Shown here: positions 50,760 through 61,046 of the stretch, piece by piece | Numbering within the stretch: position 1 is the first letter of the stretch | Layout: each line of letters starts with the position of its first letter | Origin: Morinoia aosen | Lineage: Eukaryota > Arthropoda > Malacostraca > Amphipoda > Talitridae | Assembly (NCBI GenBank): GCA_030386875.1 | Contig: CM059567.1 | Coordinates: forward strand, 54,544,020 to 54,608,019 | Reading direction: 5' to 3' | DNA length: 64,000 nucleotides | The notes under the pieces: generated by a model | Database searches by the model: none | What the model was told of the DNA's origin: nothing | What the model saw: only the letters and a program-made list of their open reading frames with translations | Translations under genes and position numbers: made by a program

Positions 50760-51030
50760 AGGCACTGGAGATTAATTTAGTCAAGAGACTGTTTCTTGTG
50801 TAAAAAAACGGAATTTGTCAGAGTAAAGTCCTTAGTGATTTATTTGGCCAAGAGACTGTTTTGTCATTGTAAAGTCACTGGTGATGTATTTAGTCATATG
50901 AGACTGGGTATTCATCATAGTAAACTTCCTAGTAAATTATTTAGTCAAGAGACTGTTTCTTGTACCACTGACCGGTATTTGTCATTGCAAAGTCATTAGT
51001 GATTTTTGTTAGTCACGAAACTATTTCTTC
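50760..51030. repeat. Degenerate gtcattagtgatttatttagtcaagaga repeat
   Basis: Five units of 45-67 bp sharing (a/g)gt(c)(a/c)(t/c)t(a/g)gtgat, then attta(g)tcaagagactgttt, then tttgtcattgtaaa. Length differences come from insertions such as cttgtaccactgaccgg. It starts about 30 bp upstream of the exon C acceptor. Confidence 0.75.
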
Positions 51031-51247
51031 TGAATAAGTCCGTTATTTTAATAGCAGTTCAGTCATTGGGAACTAAGAAATACTGCTTTTATTATTTTTA
51101 TAGAACCGGCAGTTCTCACAGTTGAAAGATCGATCGGTCTCGTTGTTAAGAAACTGGTATTTTAAGGTAACAACACTCCAAGCCTAGCTGACTTGTAGGT
51201 ATTTCATGCAGGGCTGTTCATAGTTGATGAACTAAGCTTCGACCTAA

Positions 51248-51354
51248 CCCAGTCTAACTTTTTTGCCGAAGTATGCATATTTTTCGTCGCCCACGCAATT
51301 TAATTACTTTGGCGGCAAAAACATGCATGCGAGCGGCGAAAAAGTTAGACTAGG
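51248..51354. mobile_element. Palindromic MITE, copy 2
   Basis: 107 bp, opening cccagtctaacttttttgcc and closing ggcgaaaaagttagactagg, with inner arms catatttttcgtcgcc and ggcggcaaaaacatgcatg around a loop with taattac. It is the same family as 7960-8067, with about one difference in every five to eight bases, so the two copies are not a recent duplication of each other. Confidence 0.82.
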
Positions 51355-54300
51355 AAGAGTTAAACGGACAAAACGTGCTTCACTGTTCGGGAAAACTGTG
51401 TGTGAGTGATCAGGTTAGGATGTTTAAGTGTACCAATTAATCTATCGTTGCGTGAAAATTAAATGGTAGTTCATTCTAATTTTAAAATATGTCAAAAAGC
51501 AAAAAGTACATAAAAGTACATGTTCATCTTCAAATCCAAGATGAAATTTAATAAAACCTTTTATGGGTATTTACATGCGGTATTACCCTTTCAATTTGGT
51601 TAAGCGCTGATTATTAATTAATTCATTCTGTAATTTTTTTTTAGCATGAAAGAAACTAGTGAAAACTATATACAACTACACGCTTATGCGAGGTCGAAGG
51701 TTCATTTGTAATATCAAGTGCTTAGCAATGATATTTCATTTGAAAGCAATGGCACTACATAATTTGTTGCAAGCATATGTACGTACCGTAGACATTGTTG
51801 AAATCTTGGGGGTCAGAAGAAAAAATATACCTGAGGAATTTTTCGCTGAAAATAACAGTGCCAAAGACAAAATGAGCCAAAAATGAATGCGCATTGAATG
51901 CGCTTATCAAAAAAATCCTACGCAATTAGTCCCTCCATTATCTATAACGCTAGGTAGAGACCCAGTTAGTATTTACATAGAAGTAACAATGACTTGTGTA
52001 TTCGTAATTTCACGCTCAAATACTCACTGGAGGTTTTCATATCTATTGCTACCTACGTAGATGATTTATTCATAGAAGTGGGCTATTTCCTCTCGTGTGT
52101 CACGCCATCACATCTTACCATCACAATACTTGTTTACCTCAAGAGGTGGCTGATAGAATCTTTCTCATCTCTTTCGTATTATTCCTACTGTGAAGTACGG
52201 AATTGAATTTGCTCGATTTTCGTAAGTTAATGTCATGAACGAGTAGTTTTCTCAGCGTAATTGGCACGAATCGTTGAATAGATATGATAACGTTGTTTAC
52301 AAGACCTGTCTGAGAAATAGAGCTCATTCAATGGCACAAACATGTTCTACAATTGTGGCCAAAAACGCCAGGTCAAGACATAACAACGCGTACGTACTTA
52401 AAGCTCATGAAGAGCGCACTTAGCATCAAAATCTTTTACAGACCATAACGCACTTGAGCTGGCCATAATCGCGTGACCTCTCCATAAATGATCGTCAGTC
52501 TTGTTCATGGTAGAAAAAAGAATTGAAGTCGGTACCTGACATCCTTGCCCCGCGCTCCTACCCGGCCTCTCCTCCCCTCTGTTTTCATCTCTGAAAGAGC
52601 TGGGGTAAATTTGACTCAAATGACTGAGGATTCCTATGTGTCAAATCTAGAAGTTGCGGGAGCCTCGTCCGATATAAAGATGTTAGAAATACTCACGAAA
52701 CAACAATTTCCTACAAACACATATATCCTGAATATAAATTTAGTTTAATATTTCATTATTCATGAATATTTCTTAAAGATTCGAGCTTCCACAAGTGTGG
52801 AGTCAACACCAGTTGCAGCCCAGCATCGGCATATATTATTAATAACCGTCATAACTGCATGCAAGCCATCCTTTCAAATTCATTTCCAAAACCTGCAACC
52901 CTTGGCGGGAATTAAGCATCCAGATAAACTAATGGTAGCTGTTTTTAATAGAGAACAATTATTAATTTGGTTACTTCAATAACATAGCACATTAGCATCG
53001 CGACAGTAGAACACAAACTAGAACACAGCAACTGTTATAATTTATTTGAATTACATTGAATAAAAAAAAATCGTTGTTCTGCAATACTCATTTCGTAGAA
53101 CAAACAAGCCTATTCAGATCAGTCAAAAAAGAGATTAGCCAATTATTCACTAAATACAAACTCTGTAAAAAATCACACAGAGTATCAACCGATATTGAAT
53201 TAAATTGAACTATTGCCGAGCCCTAATGCCTAGCGCCTTCCATGCAGTGCCGTGAACAAGTTTTCATTTCTGGTAATTTTCGAGCGGTTCCAGCGCTGCA
53301 ATATTCCGTCCATTTGAGAACGTCTTTCTCAGCGTGATTATAATTAGCGTAGCGCCGAGCCTGAGCTCCTGCTCAGTTAATTAGAGGCTAGCGCTCCCCA
53401 GACTACGGATTTAGCGGTCATGTTTTTTGCGTTCTCTTCATTACAGAGTTCTGATCGCAAAGCTCGTGTGGTGTGCTACTGGTCCCTCACCAAGTTTGTT
53501 TTTATAACGCGTGTGCAAACAGCGGCCAACCAAAATAACCAAGACTGCAACACGGGATGAATTGAGCAGCTAAGCTGAACGTGTGTTTTTGGAAAAATTT
53601 GCTATTTTTCTAATGACCTACATTGATTTTCTGTTTATTTAGACACTGTGAACGGTGTACTTTCCATTTATTGGCGTTTAGATGGAAGTGAAACACATTC
53701 AAAATGATATGTATGATTGTTAGCTTTGTCTTGTAGCAAAAAATATTAAACAGTTAAAAATAAAAGGCGTTGCAATATCGACATGTTTTGTGTAAGCTTT
53801 TGAACTTGGTCTTCTTTCCATACAGCACGTCATTTTTAGGTTTTTATTACATTACTGAAGCTATATAATATCTGTGGAGTTACTTGTACATTCATCTCCA
53901 TGAGAGCTTTTCGTTCTTGGAATAAGCATCAAAACGCTGTGCAGCTGTTTGTTAGTAGAGCTAGTAGAGCTGAACCTATGATAAACCATAATTAACTCTC
54001 ATTAACGTCCATCTAATCCTTGCTGTTTCAAACCTCAGTTCATTAAATACTGTTCATTTTAGTGAAATGTTTCTGAAATTCTTTACTTCCTCTTTGCTCT
54101 AATTTAATCCAAGGTTCTCAAACATATAAGCTCGACTTGACGCACGAGCGACGTGTATTACTTGCTTCTCCTAATCCAGTGGCTGAAATATTAATCAATT
54201 TTTAACAACAGAAAATTTTCGTTCATGTTAAGGAAACAACATTTTTTGAATTCTGGGCTAGACTGCATTGCACTAGTTCATTGTTCTGTAAAGTCAGAAC

Positions 54301-54555
54301 TAAATCCATCTAGACATGTTGAAGCCTATTAAAACAAACTGAAACATTTTTTCAGGACGGAATACTAATTATTTTCATTTTTTCACCAACCAGAAAAGCA
54401 GTTTTGGGATCATGAACTAGCATCATCATTAACATAGATCAAACGTCACATGATTTATGATTAAAATTTAAACGCATTATTGTTTCTTTTTCACGTTCGA
54501 TCTAATAGTTTTCTATTTATTTTATCGATTGTATTCAGAAATAAAGTTTGCCTAC

Positions 54556-54735
54556 CAAGCACAGTGACGGTGGCGGAAGCCCAAATGGGCGTAGCAACGG
54601 CCGTAGGTCCCACTTGGCACTGGTACTCGCCGTCGTCCTGCAGCGTGACGCCGGTGATGACCAAGTAGTGCTCCCCGATGCTGGAGTCTCCAGTGTACCT
54701 GTAGCGCGGGTAGCCCGGCACTCCTCGCTCGAACC
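54556..54735 (-). CDS. sns-like: Exon B: second half of Ig domain 1
   Basis: 180 bp, phase 1/1. The acceptor is tttctctag|GG and the donor CTTG|GTAGGC. Joined to exon A it reads FALG-FERGVPGYPRY, with the same spacing as Drosophila Sns between FALG and PG(F/Y)PRY. Residues 46-104 contain LVITGVTLQDDGEYQCQVGP, the F-strand signature with the second Ig1 cysteine at residue 84, and end in ASATVTVL, the G strand. This is the best single stretch for family assignment. The first split codon completes a Gly and the last begins a Val that continues as VPPSG in exon C. The intron side of the acceptor (54750 upward) holds two to three diverged copies of a ~115-bp tandem repeat. Confidence 0.92.
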
Positions 54736-54749
54736 CTAGAGAAATTATT

Positions 54750-55110
54750 GAGATTCTAAACGTAAGTATCGTACGCGACCATGGGATTGGCTGTAAACGG
54801 AACTTAAGGGAGAAAATTTCATAATTTGAGTCAAAGATGACGTTAGCAACCGAGTAAATGTTTAAGTTCTAAACGCAAATATTTCACGTGACCATGTAAA
54901 TGGTGTAAACAGAACTAAAGGGCGAAAATTTCATTATTTGAGCTGAAGATAATGCTAATAACCCCTTAAAATGTTGAAGTTTTTAAAAGAAAATGAAAAT
55001 ATTTGGATTTTGAGAGGAAATTGACGTCAGTGACCCCCTGGAAGATTGAAAACTTTGGAAAGAGCTGAAATCGATAAAAATTAGAGAGACGATAAACGGT
55101 GGTGACGAAG
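54750..55110. repeat. ~115-bp tandem repeat next to the exon B acceptor
   Basis: Two clear copies (about 54750-54865 and 54866-54975) share ttctaaacg(t/c)aa, then cg(c/t)gaccatg, then gtaaac(g/a)gaact, then gaaaatttcat(a/t)atttgag. A third, more diverged copy may follow to about 55110. Confidence 0.75.
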
Positions 55111-58081
55111 TAGAAAAGTCTAAAAGTTTGTCTGTCGCATTGAACGGTGATAACACGTCCGGGGCATTTCATGTGAGCAAGAATGTGTTTGTTAGACTGG
55201 ATAGTCAGACTAAATATCCTTTTTCATTTTTTTATGCGTCAAATCTTAAAATTTTAAAGATGACGTTTCTGAGCAAAACTCTTGACTCAAACATGCACAA
55301 ATTACTTTTTCGAAAACTCACGTACAACTTTCACGTCACCAGCTTTCATGTAATTTCAGTCCCGTGAAATTTTATTTGATCTTAGATGAAATGATGTACG
55401 AAAAAACCTGTAAAATTCAATATTAAACGACTTTTACCAAGCAGGGATAGATTAACACAATCGACTGCATACTTACAACTTAGTTTTCAACCTTTGAGGT
55501 ATCTTGTAGTGCATAAAAATTCCCAAATTGAAATTTCGCTGTGTGCCATTAAAATTGCTTTCAAGTTACAGTCGAGACGTGTAATTGTGCAGCTTTCTGG
55601 TTCGTTTGAAGATGTTGCCTTAGGTTAGTTCCATCGTCAATTATGAACCCATGAATTTTATAAATTTCATGGTGCCCGTTGCTTGTTCATGGATACCAAT
55701 AGACCAAAAAACTTCTCCCCGTTTAAAAATTTGAGGTTGTCTCAAAATGATGATCTATATCATTGTGTATTGTGTGACCCGATGTATAAGTAAGCGATTC
55801 GTGAGTATTGCTGTAAGGAATGATATTGAATCAAGTTTCCCATTTCAATGCTCAGGAATAGAGAACCTTTCTAGTGTACGAAAACGTGATGGAAGACTTT
55901 TCCTCTGGTTATATAGGAATATAATTTCGCTACAAGTTGTGCCACAAAAATTATGAAACTAATAAAAAAAGGAAATCTGTGAAATGATATTTCTCAAAAA
56001 TGGACGAATATTTTGAAATTTATGTATTTAAAACCACCTTTTACATGCAGACAGCTTTTACTCACTGCGCACAAACATAGCCTACTGGTTAAGAAACTAG
56101 TGTTTAGTGATTAGGAAATTAATGCTTTCTATTAAAAGAAAGATGAAAAATATTTTTATTAATGCTTTCTATTAAAATGCATATGAATTATTTTATTAAT
56201 CACCAGATATTTTCATATTTAGTTCGCATTAACCGTATGATTCGGAGCGCTTGATGATTTAAGTATATTTATTTCTTTATCTTGCTCCTCCAAAATTGAA
56301 ATATAAAAAAGGATACTCATACCGATAATAACGCTACGGTTGATAGATTAAAATGACAATGAACAGGTATATCGAATAGGAGGATTCAGGACAGCTATAT
56401 CGATTATGTCGTGAACGATGTGACTCACCTTTAACCTAATACTTATCCCAAACATTCATATATGCACAGCTGAGGTTGTGTTGCTCTGTATTTCTGCCTT
56501 TATTGGAACACATTGGCTCCGTGTTATTGAGCTGCATCAAATTTTATTTTTTGGTTCCGGTTCAAGTGAACTCATAAAGTCTGTGCTTCACTTGTTTCAC
56601 AACTTCGTACAAGTGATTGGACACTGCATGAGCACAAGTCTCAAAACACTGCGTTCTCGGAAGCGAGGCCGGGATTGCGTAGCGCTGGTTTTTCAACGGA
56701 GGTGAATTATAACTCCTCTTGAATAGCTGCATATCGCCCGGAAATAAGTAGCTCAGAAGTTGAGCTCCCTATAAAGTTGCGGGCCTGAACCCTCCACGGA
56801 GAAACTCTCGCATGGAAATGCTATTGGCACGGCGTTGCATATAGGTCGCTATTGCAGAGGAAATAGCGAGCAGTTCACCAGGCGACTGTAGTGGGGCCCT
56901 AAAAATATACGACTCTCTCAGTGGAGCTTAATGTGCAGTGTTTTAGTTTTATTGCCGTATCTTATCGTACGGGGCACATACCACAACAACAACGCCTCGC
57001 TGTTCTTGTCTATTTTTGAAGAGACCGTCTTAGCTGAAGCGCACACATTGTCACGGAGCTAGCGCTGCTCAAGCTGCTGCGCCATGTGCCTATGGGGCGC
57101 CAAATCAGCCTTGTTTATGCTAGAGGTCGTCCAGAGGAACAATTTAATAAAGGTTTGAGAATAACACGCGGCTCTGTAAGCTCCGGGAGACAGAAAAGGG
57201 AGACCGTTTTCCCAAGGTTGTCTTGAATAAGAGCTTCTTGAGCGTTGGCACAATGGAGTTGTTTGTTGTGTCGTTGAAATTGGGCATGTTTGCCTAACCT
57301 AATAAGGGAAACAACACAAAACATCCTTAAGTGAACGAGCTACCTCGAATGCGCTGCATGCTTTTCAAAACCAAGCATGTGCTCCTTTTGCTTTCAGCGA
57401 GACCGTGTTTCATGAGTGATGGAGGTTTGCCTGCACTTAACTGTTCTGAAAAATGTTTGAAGAATAAACAAACTCTACCAAAAAAACTGAAAAACCCTCA
57501 ATTCATCTTATAAAATTTACACCATGTGTTATTTTGCTCGAAATCGCTACTTTACAACGAATTTTCAAAATGTGAATCTTAAATTTAAAGAACTGTTATG
57601 TGGAGCAGCACTTATGTATATCCTCATTCAATCAAATGAAAAAAATAAAAAAATCACTATGATTCAACGAAAGTGACAAAAATAAAATGAAATCGGGAAT
57701 CTTCTGAGCAGAGTCCCCTAATTACATAGTCTCGCGGAAGCAGGTCCTTTCGTTTGAAGCTGCCGTGAAAGGGAGGTATTTACGCGTCACTAGATCTTAT
57801 TAATGAGCTGCAAGATTTGTTGATAAGACTCCGTTACGCTTATTACTCAAAAATCAGCATTGATTGACACTTAATGTGAACTTTTTATAATTTTAACCAA
57901 ATCAAATTCGTGATTCATGAGTATATATCATCAGCATCCTTTATTTTAAAGAGATGCATATAAAACAGAGATGCTTCCGGTTTAGTTCTCATCTCCGAGG
58001 TAATCTCTCACCACGCGAATGGAACGATGCATTTGGGTGCTTACTGAACGGCAGAAGGTGGTGTTAAGAAATTATTGAGCG

Positions 58082-58209
58082 CTAGACAAGTACTGTAGAT
58101 GTTTACTGTGTTCCTAGACAAGTACTGTAGATGTTTACTGTGTTCCTAGACAAGTACTGTATATGTTTACTGTGTTCCTAGACACGTACTGTAGATGTTT
58201 ACTGTGTTC
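58082..58209. repeat. 32-bp minisatellite, four copies
   Basis: Four nearly identical 32-bp units starting ctagacaagtactgtagatg and ending gtttactgtgttc, with one a/t and one a/c difference. Confidence 0.95.
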
Positions 58210-60914
58210 AAACATTAGCCAAACATATGAAAGTTCGGCAGCGAATTAAACAAAGTTGGTGGTCTTAAAACTCTAAATTAGCTGCCCTGAAATTTATTTT
58301 CACAATTGCGTTAATATGCGTTCGAAGGGTGGAAAATGGAGCGAGAACTGAATTATCCAGTCTGATAAGCTAGGGTGCGGATACGAGCAAGAGAATGCAA
58401 CGTAACTACCATCAATATTCAATGAAACTCAGATAGACTTTGACAGGCCATTTTAAGCAAGCGTGAAATTGCGCAGAAATTTTTTAATTGGCCATTAATA
58501 GTGTCATTACCTAGGCCGCATCTCATACAATACTCATTAAAGAATGAGACGAGCGCAAATTATTCTTCATTAGCGGGTTGCGCTCGTCGCAATGGACACA
58601 TTGGTCGTTTTTAGCGCAATTTGCGGCAATCATTGAACAGAACCGAATTCATGATTGACGTTTACGGTTTCTAACCTGCTCATGAATTCACATTTACTCA
58701 TAGTAAAAGTCTTGCAGTTTGCTCCTCTTTTCGGGAATATTTTGTCAGCGCACAATGGTTATTAGGTTAGCATTATGTTAAAAGAAGACTGTGCCTCACG
58801 CTACATTTTTTCCACGCTAGTGGTAATTTAAAGCGCTGAAGACAAATTGCATTATTTAGTGGAGCTGACAAAAGAAAGACGAGGAGAACGTCACGCGAAC
58901 CATCCGAAATTCAGACTGTGACGATTCTGCAGGATAAGATTCTTTATAGCGTCTGTAGAGCATAAAATGTTCTTCAGAAGTCATGATAATAGATGCCTTG
59001 CAAGCTTCAGTGAAGCTGATTCCTGACCCAATAAATCAGGGACGATAAATTAAGTCAGTTTTGGGAGTGACTCGTGATGAGGCCGAGCTTGGAATGGGGA
59101 AGTTTGTCATCGAGATCTGGTGCTGTGCTGGCGAGTGCATTGGAACCGGCAAAAGGCTGGGCTCTGCTAGAATGCCCTTTGTCATCGCCCTTACATTAGA
59201 GCGGAAATAAGGATTAGCATATTCTTTCTGTTAATTTTAGCACTGAATTAGATCAGACAAATAGCTTCTAGAGTACTAAAAACCGAGGACTTTGTTTCAT
59301 CATGACCATGTTTTCAAGCAGAAATTCAAAATAATAGATCAGATCAACATGCACAACTTCATCTTGACCCGAATGGTGCAACTCTGTGAACCATGCGTGA
59401 AGCGCTTATGAAATGAGGTTTGAGTATGCCGGCTCCTATTATTACTTGATTTACAGGTTTTAAATAAGAAGAAATTGAAGCTAATCTTTCTCTTGTGTTA
59501 GGGAAATTGAACAAATGACACCCAACACAGTACTGCTGTAAAATTAGGAAATGAAATGTGATGATTTTGAAAACTTTTGGTTTAGATGTCCGAAATTCAA
59601 AGACTATTCCTCTGGTCCATCACATGATACACCCTCAAAAAGTGGGATAAATTCTTAAACGACATTTTTTCGGTCATTGGACTACATTGTCTATCCTTTT
59701 ACATTAGTCCAAAGTAGGTTGATGTGCTTTATAAAATTTCTTTTGCAACAAAGTAGGACTACAAAGCTGTGAATAACACTTCTTTAATACAAAGCTTCTT
59801 GACGTGTTGTACGCCTAACGCTTCCTTGTATGTTAGTTAACCCCGCGTTCAAAACAAAACAAATTAAGTTGCTCTCCTTTTAATTTTAAATAATTTTTTT
59901 AACACCTTAATTGGATTCGAGCTACCTTAAGACAACTCATGAAAGCATACCCAAATTCCTATTTCTCGTGAGAACTTGACAGCTGCTAAAATTTTCGAAC
60001 AAAAGTAACAAACTCGAGAAACACGTCAATCTTCGAGCTTCGCTGCACAGGTTTCCGCCAGAAACTAAATCCGGACCCGTCAGGAAGTTAATAATACTTG
60101 GAAAAATATCCGAGTTCTCTCCCTGAGTTTACCTGCCATTGGCTGCCGCCGGAGGCTAACTTCTCACTGGGATTTTCGATACAGAGCTGCTTAGCCTACA
60201 CGCTTAAGCCACTGCGTCGTTTACCTCTTCGAGCTCGACTGGAAGCGCCTTTTGCTTTGAAGTCGCTTTACCTACGCTATTTTCTGCTGGGAATTATGCG
60301 GCTGGATGGCTTACCGCTTAGGTGGTCTTCAATTCTTCCCGTGTTTTTACGAGTGAAGCTTGCTGATAGAAGCTCACTAATGTTTATATTTTGAAAGTAG
60401 GTTAATTTGAGGGATTAGGTATGAATGAAAGAGATACGGTACGTTTAATTTTCCATGTTTTGACATTACTTACTAGATCATGACTGCAAAACTAAAAATC
60501 AATTACACAAATATATCATTCCAACCACAACCCTCTCCAACTGAGCGTTTCCCAGTTTCTCTACGATAGGTTTTCTGCCGATTTTTTGTGGGTAATTTGT
60601 ATTATCTATAGAATGACTGCAGCAAAGCGATAAAATTCTAAAAAGAGTTGTTAAGTCATGCACTCGACTTTAAAGCATGCATTAGAGTAATTTCGCCCTT
60701 GAAAATCAGAGTTTGATCAAACTCTGGATGCATTGTCTCCTTTTGTTTTATATCAAATACATGATCGAATTCTGTCAGAATCAAAAACGACGCTCGTTAA
60801 CCAGAAAAAAGCATCACTATCAACATATTTCACCATTTTGAACATAATTCTATTCCAGCATCAATTTTTTTTAAATTGTTTTGAGTTAAAATCTGATTTT
60901 ATAAGAGCACTTAC

Positions 60915-61046
60915 CAAGAGCAAAGCCGTCTTTGGTCCACTGAGCCTTGCCCTGCTGGTAGTCGACAGCGCAGCGCAGCGTGACACTGCTGCCCTCCGCC
61001 GCCAGCACGCTCTCCGGCACCTCTCTGAACTGCTGGCCCGGCTCCT
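60915..61046 (-). CDS. sns-like: Exon A: first half of Ig domain 1
   Basis: 132 bp, phase 1 at both ends. The acceptor follows a GT-rich tract (gtgtgcag) and the donor is CTTG|GTAAGT, a full consensus. It encodes residues 2-44 of the window product: EPGQQFREVPESV at the start, the first Ig cysteine at residue 26, the core Trp at 37, and QWTKDGFALG running to the exon edge. The QQF...P opening and the TKDGFALG stretch are typical of the membrane-distal, ligand-binding V-type domain of Sns/Hibris/Nephrin. The first codon is split (only its last two bases, AG, lie here), so an upstream exon encoding the signal peptide must exist; I found none up to position 64000. A 21-bp minisatellite starts about 20 bp upstream of the acceptor. 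Confidence 0.92.

Larger units (their letters stand above)
50730..54555 (-). other. Intron between exons B and C
   Basis: 3826 bp, phase 1. Next to the exon C acceptor lies a degenerate repeat (50760-51030), then the second copy of the palindromic MITE (51248-51354). The rest is AT-rich. 53200-53420 is less AT-rich and includes cagttaattagaggc, a possible homeodomain-type site in a candidate noncoding element. No further exon was recognised. Confidence 0.85.
54736..60914 (-). other. Intron between exons A and B
   Basis: 6179 bp, phase 1. A ~115-bp tandem repeat lies next to the exon B acceptor (54750-55110) and a 32-bp repeat at 58082-58209. 58440-58650 is a block with evenly mixed bases and ttaattgg and cattaat motifs. 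The remaining stretches (55111-58081 and 58651-60914) hold only short open frames matching nothing I know. Confidence 0.85.

Noticed and set aside
60098-60394. 98-codon plus-strand frame as a gene
   Set aside because: No recognisable domain, regulatory context or splice structure. It lies in an intron and similar chance frames are common here.
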